Positions 53,872 to 64,000 of a DNA stretch of 64,000 nucleotides are shown here, piece by piece (the first letter of the stretch is position 1; every line of letters begins with the position of its first letter). The DNA comes from Rebecca billardiae RCC1528 (taxonomy: Eukaryota; Haptophyta): the NCBI GenBank assembly GCA_965240325.2, contig OZ251243.1, positions 186,001 to 250,000 of the forward strand. Reading direction: 5' to 3'. The notes beneath the pieces were generated by a model, which did not search any database, was not told the DNA's origin, and saw only the letters and a program-made list of their open reading frames with translations. Made by a program: the position numbers and the translations under genes.

Positions 53872-54974
53872 TGATGATGACGCGCCGACGTTACTACCGC
53901 CGCCCGGTGCGTATCAGCGGCCGTCGCTCGCGCTCTTATTTCTGCAGTGGCGGGTCGGGCGTTGTCGTCGTCGTCGTCGTCGTCGCGCGTCGTTCACGGC
54001 CTGTTTTATTTCTACCAGATTCCATTTACTATATGTCTATGTCACGGCGACAAACCCGTGCCCGCCAGTGGGAATCGGTGTCACGCCCCGTTCAGTGTAC
54101 CTCTCACGGCCGATGGCGGCCCCCACGTGCGCGAGGAACGCGATTCGTGCACTCCTCGGTGACCGGTGAGTGCACGAATCCAGTTGCGGCGCTCGTCCGC
54201 CTCTTCGTCGTCGCACACGAGGTACACTGAAGAGCACGGGTCAGAAGCCAGATCTCTCTGCGCGCTCGCGCCTGCGTGGTGAGGCACTGGCAGGCTTGTT
54301 GTGTTCTCATCATCTTGGCCAAGACTGCAGCCTGAAAGATGCGCGAGGACGCGTGTGCACGCCTTTCCGCGCGCCATGGGTGCGCGCGGCACGCACCTTG
54401 TCGTCATCTACGCCGAGGAGGCCTGAACAACCGGCCCACCAACCTGCCGTGACCATGTTCAAATGCAGGCCGCAAGCTGCATGCGAGCGCACGCAACGGA
54501 AACATCTCACGCTCGACAAGGAAGTGGTGGCGGAGCGAGTAGAGCTGGTATCGTTTGCAGTCCATCTGTCGTTCAACAATCCTGGTTCACCAACTGACAC
54601 GGGCGCGACGCAGCCAAGGCAGAGTGCTTGCAGCTTGCAGCGCGCCCGCAACCGCGGTTTGCCGCCGCGGCGCGGCGATCGTCACACTGCCGTGTGCTGC
54701 AAGTGACCTCTGTGTCATGGCGAAGCACCATGGCAAGGCTTAGCAGCAAGCCTTGACATGATCTTTCGCTACAGCTCAGCGCCCTAGTACGGACATGCGC
54801 CAACGACGTGCCATCACTACTCCGCAATCGCACCCACCACAAGCGGGCAAGCCGCCATTGTACCGCGTTTTGGCGGATGTCGCCGTTGGGCTCTCGTAGA
54901 AATAAAACAGGCCTCACTCGTTATTGATGTGTATTTAATATATTATTATTATTATTATTGAGTATATATATATA
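53872..54974. other. Intergenic region between convergent genes
   Basis: About 1.1 kb without a supported gene. It holds a (GTC)n run near 53963-53985, an inverted repeat at 54142-54180, and a TAT-rich tract at about 54930-54980 next to the 3' end of the minus-strand gene. Confidence 0.6.
54142..54180. repeat. Perfect hairpin with 13-bp arms
   Basis: Arms GATTCGTGCACTC and GAGTGCACGAATC flank a 13-base loop that is itself partly palindromic around GGTGACC. It lies between two converging genes, so transcription termination or 3'-end processing is one option; a small inverted-repeat element is another. Confidence 0.7.
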
Positions 54975-56374
54975 TTAATAGAGGCGGCGGCTCTGCTTTT
55001 GCCCCGCCGGATCAGCACGCGTCGTCGCAGTGTCAGCAGCAGCTGCAGCAGCAGCAGGAGTGTCGTCATGATCACGACGAGGATGACGAGTAGCTGCTGA
55101 GAGGAGCTGTAGGCTGTACGATGCGACGAGCGCCATCAGGACGAGAAGGCCCAGCGGAAGGACGGCGAACAGGAAGAGCGTCGAGTTGCGCCCCAGCACC
55201 GTGGACACTGAGCGAGGGTGCGACGTGGCATCGTGCTCGGACAGCAGCAGCTCCAACGACCGGTTGGTCATGGGGCACGCCGCGTGCTTGTACCCGGACA
55301 GCTCGCGCTCGAGCGCATACACGGCCTTGGGCTGGTGCTCGTAGTCTGCTGTGGGCTCGGCAGGGCGGCCGCCGTACGCACGCGCCACGGCGCTGCGGAC
55401 GTACCCCTGGGTGCGGCTGTAGCTCATGCCGGGCGTGCGCGCGTTGGCGGCCGCAGCGATCGCCTGCTGCGCAAGCCGCCCGTATGCGGCGGCGCGGAAG
55501 CTCGGCGTGGTCAGCGAGCTGGCGCCGTCCCAGCTCGTCACGGCGAGCACATCGGCGACCGTGGCCTCGTACGCGATGCCCGTCGACGCCTCTGTCAGCC
55601 CGAAGAAGAAGTTGAAGCCCTCGCGACTCGGCCTGATCCACGCGCGCGCCCAGTCGTCGCTCGAAGCCAGCCGCCACTCGGCCACAGAGCAGCCGCTCAA
55701 CGGCAGGACCACGGCAGGCGGCGGGGACGGCGCGGACGGTGGCAGCGGCGGCGGCGACGGCGGCAGCGGCGGCCCCGGCGGCCTCGGCGGCGGCGACGCG
55801 AAGCAGCTCGGTATCCGACGGCCGTGCGCGCTGAGGCAGCGCGTCCGCCCTGGCTCGTACCAGAGGCCCGCGGGGAGATCCGTGCTGCAGAAGCTCTGCC
55901 GCCCGTTGTCGGAGGAGAAGTCCAGCGCGATGGTCACGTCGTGCTGCGGGGAGGGCGCGCCCTCGTCCGAGCACAGGCCGGGGAGCGGTAGCCCTCTGAC
56001 GACGACGTGGCCGCCAAAGTTGATGGAGATCTCCGCATCGACCCGCCCCATGTGCAGCAGCTCGCGCCCCCACAGCTCCACGTTGAGCGTCGAGCTGCTC
56101 GGCTCCGATGGGCGTCGATCTGGAGGGTGTGCAGGCCGACCACGCTCCCCAGATCGACGTACCTGATGGCGCGCGAGCTGGTCCGCATCGCCGTCACCTC
56201 GGTCGGTGCGCTAGCGAAGACGCTGCTCACGGCGTCGTCATCGACGGTGACGAAAGGACACGCGCCCGTGTCACACACTTGCGCCAGATCGGACGCGAGC
56301 ACGTGGGTGGCGTGGGCGAAGGGCACGGCCGCCGCGATTATGGCGAGGCAGGCAAGGCAAGAGCTGTCGTGCAT
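54975..56374 (-). CDS. Single-pass membrane glycoprotein-like protein, frame break near 56100
   Basis: Two adjoining frames make one plausible type I membrane protein of about 465 residues. The first part, from the ATG at 56374, has a signal peptide (MHDSSCLACLAIIAAAVPFA) and continues to GLHTLQIDAH; the second resumes as SSSTLNVELWGRELLHMGRV and ends at 54975. The ectodomain has paired cysteines (CDTGACPF, FCSTDL, TRCL), then a proline hinge (PPRPPGPPLPPSPPP), a second ectodomain, a membrane helix (LFLFAVLPLGLLVLMALVA) and a basic cytoplasmic tail ending SRRLY. The join at about 56095-56115 needs a one-base insertion or two-base deletion; I found no splice pair with correct phase. So it is either a sequencing error, an unusual intron or a disrupted gene. 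No family assigned. Confidence 0.5.
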
Positions 56375-56779
56375 TGCGGGATGAGGCGTGAGCCGCAGCG
56401 GCAGGTGCGGCCGGGGCGGAGCGACTGTGAGTGAGTGACGCGATGCGATGACGGTGATGAAAGCCGAGCGCGCCGTTCGATCCCAGGTCCGGCCAATCCG
56501 GAGTGCTTCCGGGCGTCTCAGAATCCGAAAGACTGAAAGAGCAAAGGAAGCACTCCTGGCCATCTACTGACCAAGAGTCTCACGCGATCTCATTCTCAGA
56601 CTGAGACTGACTGACTGACTGTTACAGACTTCGACTCAGCAATGGTATAGTCACGACTTAGTCAGCAGTCTCAGTGTCAGTCTAGTGTCAGTCTGTCACC
56701 GTGAGACTAGACTGGCTATCAGAGAGTGACTCAGCATGGCCGCGTGAGCAAGGCTCGCCCGCCCGCACGCGCCGGCGTC

Positions 56780-58252
56780 TCAGCCGCACGCGCGCAGGAG
56801 CGCGCCGTACGCCTCGTGGCACTGCCTGCGCGCCTGGCGGCAGTAGGCGTGCGCGCGCTGCCTGTGGTGCCGCAGGTACGGCTCGACGTCCGTCAGCAGC
56901 GCCGTGGGGCACTTGGCGCCGCCGCCGTGCGCGCGCGCGCGCGCGCGCGGCGCCGTCATGTTGCGCAGCGTGTGCAGCCTGCACCCGCCCGAGCCGTCGC
57001 CAAGCTCCTCGTGCATCGTCCGGATCACCGCCGCCGCCGAGCGCACGTCGGCGGGCGCGTCCGCCCACTGCCGCTTGAACTCGTTGGCGTAGTGGTGGTA
57101 CAGCGCGCTGTCCACGCCGTTCAGCGCCATCAGCCGGCGGCGCTGCGCGGCGGAGAAGCGCACGTCGCGCCGCGCGTCGCGGTTCGACTTCTGCCGCACC
57201 GCCGCGAGCTCCTCCGGCGCTACCCTGTACGCCCCGATCCGGTGCCGCAGCAGCGCCAGCCCCTCCGGAAGCCGCTCGAGGAGAATCGCCACGTCCAGCG
57301 CAGAGTCGAGCTGCTGCAGCCAGCGCCGCACGCGCGCGCCGTCGCGGTCGTGCCGCGTCGAGCGCGCGTTGCCCTCGAAGCCGTACCAGCCGAGGTCGTG
57401 CGCCTGGTTGTTGATGAAGCGCACCTCGTCTGCCCACCATGTCACGACGCGCGCGCGCGCGCGCCGCGGGGCCAGCGCGCCGCTGGCGCCGACGGCTGAG
57501 GGGCACGCGCCGCGCCGGGCCACGCACCGCGCGCGCGGCCAGCGCGCGCGGCGCGCCGCGTCGCGCACCGACTTGGTCGAGCGGCAAGTGGCGCGCCCGC
57601 TCCAACCGCCGTATCAGCGCGTCCACCGCGCCGCTGCCCGGGTAGTGGTGATACCAGTTGAGCGCTGAGGACAGCCGCGAGAACGGCTCGCGCAGCACGG
57701 TGAAGATGAGCGGCGTGAGGTGGTGCCGCGCGTACGCGCGCATGGCGTGCGGGCTGAGCACGGCGTGCGACGCGATCACGTCGAACTGGTGCCGCGCCTG
57801 CGGGTACCCGCTGCCGGGGAACGCCTGCGGGTAGTTGAGCGAGGTGGTCGCGTGATTGCACGGCAGCATCACCGTCAGGTTCCGCCAGTCGGCCATGCGC
57901 AGCAGCATGGTGGAGATGGACGAGGAGCCCGTCTTGTGCGTCTGCGCCGCATTGGACGAGCGCGCGTGCCACGCGCGCGCACGCTGAGGCTCGGCGCTGC
58001 CCGCTCGCGGCAGCGCGCACGCTCTTGCGCCGCAACGTGCGCAGCGGCGCGGGCGCTGGCGCGCGCCTTGACAAAGATGAGCGGGCGGAGCGGGTGCATG
58101 GCAAGCTCACGGCGCTTGTGCGCGGAGAGTAGGAAGCCGTCGATGCCGCCGAGCGGGCCCAGCCCAGCCGAGGCCTCGCCGTGCACCTGGCTCTCCGCGA
58201 GGAGGAGCACTCCCGCCAGGGCGAACGAGTGCCGCGCCCTCGCGGCCGCCAT
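56780..58252 (-). CDS. Galactose-3-O-sulfotransferase-like enzyme
   Basis: Three exons (58252-58067, 57941-57569, 57429-56780) join in frame to 402 residues. A signal or anchor segment lies at the N-terminus. The PAPS-binding loop FVKTHKTGSSSISTMLLR (about residues 60-77) is the Gal3ST signature and is created by splicing exon 1 to exon 2. The 3'-phosphate-binding segment is FTVLREPFSRLSSALNWY (about residues 135-152). A downstream stretch WLQQLDSALDVAILLERL with GLALLRHRIGAY matches the conserved C-terminal half of Gal-3-O-sulfotransferases, which put sulfate on the 3-position of galactose in glycolipids or glycans in the Golgi. Intron 2 (57430-57568) is GT-AG with a GTGCGC donor; intron 1 (57942-58066) appears to be GC-AG (AAG|GCGCGC). 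It is divergent from the sulfotransferase array; ATGs are 122 bases apart. Confidence 0.8.
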
Positions 58253-58374
58253 TGGTGTCGTCACTGCCCCAATGGGCACGCTGGCGGACGAGTGAGGAGT
58301 GAGGACGACCGTTTGGCCAGATTTGGCGATGATCGAAGCAGTTTACAAAGTCGAGTGTCGACGAGTGCAGCAGG

Positions 58375-59472
58375 ATGGCGCCCAACGCGGCGCCCAGCGC
58401 GCTGCGCCGGGCGGTTGGCGCGCTCCTCGTTGCGAGCGCGAGCGCGCAGGCGGCGCTGTACCGCGGGTGCGCGCCCCAGCACCACGGCGTCGCGGGCTCG
58501 ACGCTGCCCAACCTCGTCGTGATCGGCGTGCAGAAGGCCGGCACTACCTCCCTCAGGCAGGTGCTCAGGAAGTCGTCCGACGTCTGCTGGAACCGGAGCG
58601 GCAGAGAGGGCCACTTCTTCGACAACCCGAGCTTCCTGAACCAGTCGGTCGACGCGATGGCGCTCAGCCGGTACGCCCGCGAGTGGTCCATGTGCGCGTC
58701 CGGCAAGGTGCGCGCGGAGAAGACACCCAACTACTTGCTCACACCGCGCGCGGCGCTGCGCGCGTGCGAGGCGTTGCACGCGCCCGCGCTCGCCGTCATC
58801 CTGCGCGAGCCGGCAGCTCGCGCCTTTTCGTCCTTCTTCCAGGTGATGTCGAGACAATGGGCCGCTGCCCGCCTCAAGGTGCCCGACAGCGCCCACGGCT
58901 TCGACCAGGTCGCGCTGCTCGACGTCGAGATCGCGACCAAGTGCGGAGGCGTGCCGACGGCGGAGATGCTCGACGGCGTGCCGAGCGCGCGCGAGCGCGC
59001 GGTGTTCCACACTTGCTGCGCGCGCGTCGCTATAGCGCGCGGGCACGCGCACTGGCTCGGCTGCGTCTGCGACAAGCGCCTCAGCAGCTGCATGGCCTTT
59101 GGCGACAAGTACGCGATGCCCGTGCGCATGGGCGTGTACGCAGCGTACCTGCGGCAGTGGTACACGCGCCACCCGGCGTCCTCGCTGGCCGTGCTCGACT
59201 TTGCGGACGTTGTGGCCGACATGGCGGGCACCGCGCGCGCGCTCGTGCGGCTCGCGCAGACGCCGGCGCACGCGCGCCACGCGGGCGTGCGCGCGCACAG
59301 CCCGCCCAATGCGTCCTCACACGGCGCCGTGCACGCCAACTCGAGGGCGCTCGGGCGCGAGATGCTCAACCACACCGCGCGCCTGCTGCGCGGCTTCTAC
59401 GCGCCCTTCAACGAGGAACTCTTCGAGCTGATCGGCAGGCGGATGCGCGGCTGGGACGGCCGGCGCCAGTGA
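58375..59472 (+). CDS. Secretory-pathway sulfotransferase, array copy 1
   Basis: The 365-residue protein starts with a signal peptide ending near ASAQA. The PAPS 5'-phosphosulfate loop is VVIGVQKAGTTSLRQVL (residues about 44-60), followed by GHFFDNPSF, the acceptor-side motif usual in heparan-sulfate-type sulfotransferases (Sulfotransfer_1). KTPNYLLTPRAAL and the 3'-phosphate loop ALAVILREPAARAFSSFF follow near residues 135-155. Cysteines in CCARVAIARGHAHWLGCVCD probably form disulfides. It transfers sulfate from PAPS to an unknown, probably glycan, acceptor. It is the most diverged of the four array members, with serine substituted near the leader and a shorter variable loop. Confidence 0.85.
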   Translation: MAPNAAPSALRRAVGALLVASASAQAALYRGCAPQHHGVAGSTLPNLVVIGVQKAGTTSLRQVLRKSSDVCWNRSGREGHFFDNPSFLNQSVDAMALSRYAREWSMCASGKVRAEKTPNYLLTPRAALRACEALHAPALAVILREPAARAFSSFFQVMSRQWAAARLKVPDSAHGFDQVALLDVEIATKCGGVPTAEMLDGVPSARERAVFHTCCARVAIARGHAHWLGCVCDKRLSSCMAFGDKYAMPVRMGVYAAYLRQWYTRHPASSLAVLDFADVVADMAGTARALVRLAQTPAHARHAGVRAHSPPNASSHGAVHANSRALGREMLNHTARLLRGFYAPFNEELFELIGRRMRGWDGRRQ

Positions 59473-59595
59473 GGGCGATCGGCGCAGTGGTCCCCCATAC
59501 ATGATCGAACGAATGACGAGTGCTGATGAGTGATGACGACTTGACACTGAGTCACACTGACGACAATGACGACACCGAATTCACACTCCGAAGCA
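59473..59595 (+). repeat. Spacer duplicated between array genes (copy 1)
   Basis: The 123-base spacer between copies 1 and 2 is nearly identical to that between copies 3 and 4 (62144-62265), including CATGATCGAACGAATGACGA. It must carry the 3' end of one gene and the promoter of the next. Shared spacers show duplication of a two-gene block. Confidence 0.85.
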
Positions 59596-60702
59596 ATGGC
59601 GCCCGGCGCGCTGCGCCGAACGGTTGGCGCGCTCCTCGTCGTGGGCGCGGGCGCGAGTGCGCAGTCAGCGGCGGCGGCGCTGTACCGCGGGTGCACGTCC
59701 AAGCACCACGGTGTCGCGGGCTCGACGCTGCCCAACCTCGTCGTGATCGGCGTGCAGAAGGCCGGCACATCCTCGCTCAGGCAGGTGCTCATCAAGTCGT
59801 CCGACGTCTGCTGGAACCGGAGCGGCGGCGAGGTGCACTTCTTCGACGACCCGAGCTTCCGGAACCACTCGGTCGACGCGCTGGCGCTCAGGCGGTACGC
59901 TGGCGAGTGGGCCCGATGCGCGCCCGGCAAGGTGCGCGGAGAGAAGTCACCGAGCTACTACCTCTTGCCGCGCACGGCGCTGCGCGCGTGCGAGGCGTTG
60001 CACGCGCCCGCGCTCGCCGTCATCCTGCGCGAGCCAGCGGCGCGCGCGCTCTCGTCCTTCTTCCACACGATGGTAATGTCGAGACAATGGGCCGGCGCCA
60101 ACCTCAAGGTGCCCGACAGCGCCCACGGCTTCGACCAGGTCGCGCGGCTCGACGTCGAGATCGCGACCAAGTGCGGAGGCGTGCCGACGGCGCAGATGCT
60201 CGACGGCGTGCCGAGCGCGCGCGAGCGCGCGGTGTTTCAGACATGCTGCGCGCGCGTTGCTAGCGCGCATGGGCACCCGCACTGGCCAGGCTGCGTCTGC
60301 GACGAGCAGAGCCGCGCGTGCATGCCCTTTGGCGACAAGCGCGCGATGCCGGTGCGCATGGGCGTGTACGCAGCGTACCTGCGGCAGTGGTACACGCGCC
60401 ACCCGGCGTCCTCGCTGGCCGTGCTCGACTTTGCGGACGTGGTGACCAACATGGCGGGCACCGCGCGCGCGCTCGTGCGGCTCGCGCAGACGCCGGCGCG
60501 AGCGCGCCGAGCGGGCGCGCACGCGCACCGGCCGCCCAGCGCGCAGTCGTCGCACGGCGTGCACGCCAACTCGAAGGCACACGGGCGCGAGATGCTCAAC
60601 CACACCGCGCATTTACTGCGCGCCTTCTACGCGCCCTTCAACGCGCAGCTCTTCGAGCTGATCGGCAGGCGGATGCGCGGCTGGGATGGCCGGCGCCACT
60701 GA
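59596..60702 (+). CDS. Secretory-pathway sulfotransferase, array copy 2
   Basis: The 368-residue paralogue has the same signal peptide type (MAPGALRRTVGALLVVGAGA) and the loops VIGVQKAGTSSLRQVL and ALAVILREPAARALSSFF. The acceptor-side motif reads VHFFDDPSF and the following segment EKSPSYYLLPRTAL. An upstream in-frame ATG at 59566 exists, but alignment with the other copies places the start at 59596. It carries a three-residue insertion after SSFF (HTMVMSRQW) and ends GWDGRRH rather than RRQ. Both catalytic loops are intact, so it is likely active. Confidence 0.85.
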   Translation: MAPGALRRTVGALLVVGAGASAQSAAAALYRGCTSKHHGVAGSTLPNLVVIGVQKAGTSSLRQVLIKSSDVCWNRSGGEVHFFDDPSFRNHSVDALALRRYAGEWARCAPGKVRGEKSPSYYLLPRTALRACEALHAPALAVILREPAARALSSFFHTMVMSRQWAGANLKVPDSAHGFDQVARLDVEIATKCGGVPTAQMLDGVPSARERAVFQTCCARVASAHGHPHWPGCVCDEQSRACMPFGDKRAMPVRMGVYAAYLRQWYTRHPASSLAVLDFADVVTNMAGTARALVRLAQTPARARRAGAHAHRPPSAQSSHGVHANSKAHGREMLNHTAHLLRAFYAPFNAQLFELIGRRMRGWDGRRH

Positions 60703-61039
60703 GGGCGATAGCGGATAGGCGCAGCGGTTGGGCGATGGCCCCATGACCCATCCCAGCACACGGGCCGGGCGGCAGGCGGCAGCCGTCCGACCGTCCTTGG
60801 TGGCTGCGCCGACTAGCCGCTCGAGTGCTGTGCGCAAGCCCGGGCACTCGCCGTCCGAGGCCGACACCGCCGGGAGCACCACGTCCACCGCCAGGGTGGC
60901 CACGCCTGCCGCGAACTCTCAAAGATGGAACTTTCGGATTCGTCACAATCAATCGTCGCGGGACGAACGAGCGAGCGGCGAGCTCGCGTCAACCGCTGGG
61001 TCGACGGACCTCAACCTGCTGGAACAGCCTGGATGCGAT
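60703..61039. other. Spacer between array copies 2 and 3
   Basis: 337 bases, unlike the other two spacers, with no gene. Its first part resembles the sequence after copy 4 (both contain GGCGCAGCGGTTGG and a CCCAGCACACGGGCC-like stretch), supporting duplication of a two-gene block with its 3' flank. Confidence 0.7.
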
Positions 61040-62143
61040 ATGCCGCCTGGCGCGCTGCGCCCGACGGTTGGCGCGCTCCTCGTCGTGGGCGCGGGCGCGA
61101 GCGCGCAGGCAGCGGCGGCAGCGCTGTACCGCGGGTGCACGCCCCAGCACCATGGCGTCGCGGGCTCGACGTTGCCCAGCCTCGTCGTGATCGGCGTGCA
61201 GAAGGGCGGTACCACCTCGCTCGGGCAGGTGCTCAAAAAGTCGTCCGACGTCTGCTGGAACCGGAGCGGCGGCGAGGTGCACTTCTTCGACGACCCGAGC
61301 TTCCGGAACCACTCGGTCGGCGCGCTGGCACTCAGGCGGTACGGCCGCGAGTGGGCCTGGTGCGCGTCCGGCAAGGTGCGCGCGGAGAAGACACCGAGCT
61401 ACTACCTCGCACCGCGCACGGCGCTGCGCGCGTGCGAGGCGTTGCACGCGCCCGCGCTCGCCGTCATCCTGCGCGAGCCAGCGGCGCGCGCGCTCTCGTC
61501 CTTCTTCCACGCGATGTCGAGCCACTGGGGCCCCGCCAACCTCAAGGTGCCTGACAACGCCTACGGCTTCGACCAGGTCGCGCGGCTCGACGTCGAGATC
61601 GCGACCAAGTGCGGAGGCGTGCCGACGGCGCAGATGCTCGACGGCGTGCCGAGCGCGCGCGAGCGCGCGGTGTTCCACACGTGCTGCGCGCGCATTGCGC
61701 GCGCGCACGGGCACGCGCACTGGCCAGGCTGCGTCTGCGACGAGCACACTCGCAGGTGCATGCCCTTTGGCGACAAGCGCGCGATGCCGGTGCGCATGGG
61801 CGTGTACGCGCCGTACCTGCGGCAGTGGTACACGCGCCACCCGGCGTCCTCGCTGGCCGTGCTCGACTTTGCGGACGTGGTGACCAACATGGCGGGCACC
61901 GCGCGCGCGCTCGTGCGGCTCGCGCAGACGCCGGCGCACGCGCGCCACGCGGGCGCGCACGCGCACCTGCTGCCGCCCAGCGCGCAGTCGTCGCACGGCG
62001 TGCACGTCAACTCAAAGGCACACGGGCGCGAGATGCTCAACCACACCACGCGCCTGCTGCGCGGCTTCTACGCGCCCTTCAACGCGCAGCTCTTCGAGCT
62101 GATCGGCAGGCGGATGCGCGGCTGGGACGGCCGGCGCCAGTGA
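61040..62143 (+). CDS. Secretory-pathway sulfotransferase, array copy 3
   Basis: The 367-residue paralogue starts at the ATG of MPPGALRPTVGALL; an open frame reaches upstream to 60728 but lacks homology to the family there. The 5'-phosphosulfate loop reads VIGVQKGGTTSLGQVL (Ala to Gly and Arg to Gly changes relative to other copies), and the 3'-phosphate loop ALAVILREPAARALSSFF is intact. Downstream substitutions (SHWGPANLKVPDNAYG) mark it as distinct. Likely a functional enzyme with the same type of acceptor. Confidence 0.85.
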   Translation: MPPGALRPTVGALLVVGAGASAQAAAAALYRGCTPQHHGVAGSTLPSLVVIGVQKGGTTSLGQVLKKSSDVCWNRSGGEVHFFDDPSFRNHSVGALALRRYGREWAWCASGKVRAEKTPSYYLAPRTALRACEALHAPALAVILREPAARALSSFFHAMSSHWGPANLKVPDNAYGFDQVARLDVEIATKCGGVPTAQMLDGVPSARERAVFHTCCARIARAHGHAHWPGCVCDEHTRRCMPFGDKRAMPVRMGVYAPYLRQWYTRHPASSLAVLDFADVVTNMAGTARALVRLAQTPAHARHAGAHAHLLPPSAQSSHGVHVNSKAHGREMLNHTTRLLRGFYAPFNAQLFELIGRRMRGWDGRRQ

Positions 62144-62265
62144 GGGCGATCGGCGCAGTGGTCCCCCATACATGATCGAACGAATGACGAGTGCTGATGA
62201 CGACTTGACACTGAGTCACACTGACGACACTGACGACACCGAATTCATCACACTCCGATGAAGCA
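62144..62265 (+). repeat. Spacer duplicated between array genes (copy 2)
   Basis: Near-identical to 59473-59595 apart from small indels in the short GTGATGACGA-type repeats. Presumed promoter of copy 4. Confidence 0.85.
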
Positions 62266-63369
62266 ATGGCGCCCGGCGCGCTGCGCCGAACGGTTGGCGC
62301 GCTCCTCGTCGTGGGCGCGGGCGCGAGCGCGCAGGCGGCGGCGGCAGCGCTGTACCGTGGGTGCACGCCCCAGCACCACGGCGTCGCGGGCTCGACGCTG
62401 CCCAACCTCGTCGTGATCGGCGTGCAGAAGGCCGGCACCACCTCGCTCAGGCAGGTGCTCAGGAAGTCGTCCGACGTCTGCTGGAACCGGAGCGGCCCCG
62501 AGGTGCGCTTCTTCGACGACCCAAGCTTCCGGAACCACTCGGTCGACGCGATGGCGCTCAGGCGGTACGCCGGTCTGTGGTCCATGTGCGCGTCCGGCAA
62601 GGTGCGCGCGGAGAAGACACCCAACTACTTGCTCGCGCCGCGCACGGCGCTGCGCGCGTGCGAGGCGTTGCACGCGCCCGCGCTCGCCGTCATTCTGCGC
62701 GAGCCGGCAGCGCGCGCCTTCTCGTCCTTCTTCCAGACGATGTCGAGACCATGGGCCCCATCCCGCCTCAAGGTGCCTGACAGCGCCCACGGCTTCGACC
62801 AGGTCGCGCGGCTCGACGTCGAGATCGCGACCAAGTGCGGAGGCGTGCCGACGGCGCAGATGCTCGACGGCGTGCCGAGCGCGCGAGAGCGCGCGGTGTT
62901 CCAGACGTGCTGCACGTTCGTCGCGCGCGTGCACGGGCACGCGCACTGGCCCGGCTGCATCTGCGACGAGCGCACCTACAACTGCATGCCCTTTGGCGAC
63001 AATCGCGCTATGCCCGTGCGCATGGGCGTGTACGCAGCGTACCTGCGGCAGTGGTACACGCGCCACCCGGCGTCCTCGCTGGCCGTGCTCGACTTTGCGG
63101 ACGTGGTGACCAACATGGCGGGCACCGCGCGCGCGCTCGTGCGGCTCGCGCAGACGCCGGCACACGCGCGCCACGCGGGCGCGCACGCGCACCTGCTGCC
63201 GCCCAGCGCGCAGTCGTCGCACGGCGTGCACGTCAACTCAAAGGCACACGGGCGCGAGATGCTCAACCACACCGCGCGCCTGCTGCGCGGCTTCTACGCG
63301 CCCTTCAACGAGGAACTCTTCGAGCTGATCGGCAGGCGGATGCGCGGCCGGGACGGCCGGCCCCAGTGA
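62266..63369 (+). CDS. Secretory-pathway sulfotransferase, array copy 4
   Basis: The 367-residue paralogue has the signal peptide MAPGALRRTVGALLVVGAGA, loop VIGVQKAGTTSLRQVL, motif VRFFDDPSF (His replaced by Arg next to FFD), KTPNYLLAPRTAL and loop ALAVILREPAARAFSSFF. It is mosaic: the leader resembles copies 2 and 3, the KTPNYLL segment resembles copy 1, and the C-terminal LLPPSAQSSHGVHVNSKAHG matches copy 3. This pattern suggests gene conversion within the array. Confidence 0.85.
   Translation: MAPGALRRTVGALLVVGAGASAQAAAAALYRGCTPQHHGVAGSTLPNLVVIGVQKAGTTSLRQVLRKSSDVCWNRSGPEVRFFDDPSFRNHSVDAMALRRYAGLWSMCASGKVRAEKTPNYLLAPRTALRACEALHAPALAVILREPAARAFSSFFQTMSRPWAPSRLKVPDSAHGFDQVARLDVEIATKCGGVPTAQMLDGVPSARERAVFQTCCTFVARVHGHAHWPGCICDERTYNCMPFGDNRAMPVRMGVYAAYLRQWYTRHPASSLAVLDFADVVTNMAGTARALVRLAQTPAHARHAGAHAHLLPPSAQSSHGVHVNSKAHGREMLNHTARLLRGFYAPFNEELFELIGRRMRGRDGRPQ

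Positions 63370-64000
<631 letters not shown>

Overview
The window reads as nuclear DNA of a very GC-rich unicellular eukaryote, most likely a marine alga of haptophyte or similar type. This is inferred from spliced genes with GTGCGY donors, large secreted and membrane proteins with Ser-Pro-Pro-Pro stalks, a ureide-permease-like transporter, many sulfotransferases, AT-dinucleotide islands in GC-rich DNA, and non-LTR and foldback-type mobile DNA. No bacterial operon, CRISPR array, rRNA or tRNA was seen. All calls come from reading the sequence without database searches, so the species is not named.

Layout. 1-1750 is non-coding repeat-like DNA. 1751-2947 (+) is a ureide permease-like transporter and 3309-4319 (+) a CRAL-TRIO/Sec14-like lipid-binding protein. 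5032-26533 (-) is one giant six-exon gene for a predicted 6,860-residue surface protein. Its parts in order are a signal peptide, a seven-bladed RCC1-type propeller, about 3,800 residues of proline-rich stalk, three TIG domains, a REJ-like region, a GPS motif, and a five-helix polycystin-1-like membrane part with an EF hand. About 26.6-30.5 kb (-) is a broken non-LTR retrotransposon carrying an endonuclease-type ORF but no reverse transcriptase. 30549-32114 (-) is an unassigned basic ORF. 32867-39394 (+) is a compact, intronless paralogue of the giant gene that lacks the propeller and stalk.

39.4-41.5 kb is non-coding with AT islands. 41561-42475 (-) is a PAP2-family membrane protein. Immediately upstream of its start lies a 5.5-kb foldback/TIR element (42514-48014) with 854-bp inverted arms, a 5-bp candidate target duplication, and internal 0.8-kb tandem repeats. 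48771-52653 (-) is a two-exon coiled-coil/low-complexity protein, divergent from a secreted sulfotransferase-like gene at 52849-53871 (+). 54975-56374 (-) is a single-pass membrane protein with a frame break. 56780-58252 (-) is a three-exon Gal-3-O-sulfotransferase-like gene. 58375-63369 (+) is a tandem array of four near-identical secretory-pathway sulfotransferases, followed by a long (TA)n tract.

Taken together, the right end (six sulfotransferase-like genes in about 11 kb) points to sulfation of extracellular glycans or glycoproteins. The left and middle parts encode exceptionally large, probably hydroxyproline-type glycoproteins with a self-cleaving GPS site and calcium-sensing membrane part. 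That the sulfotransferases modify such surface proteins is inference only.
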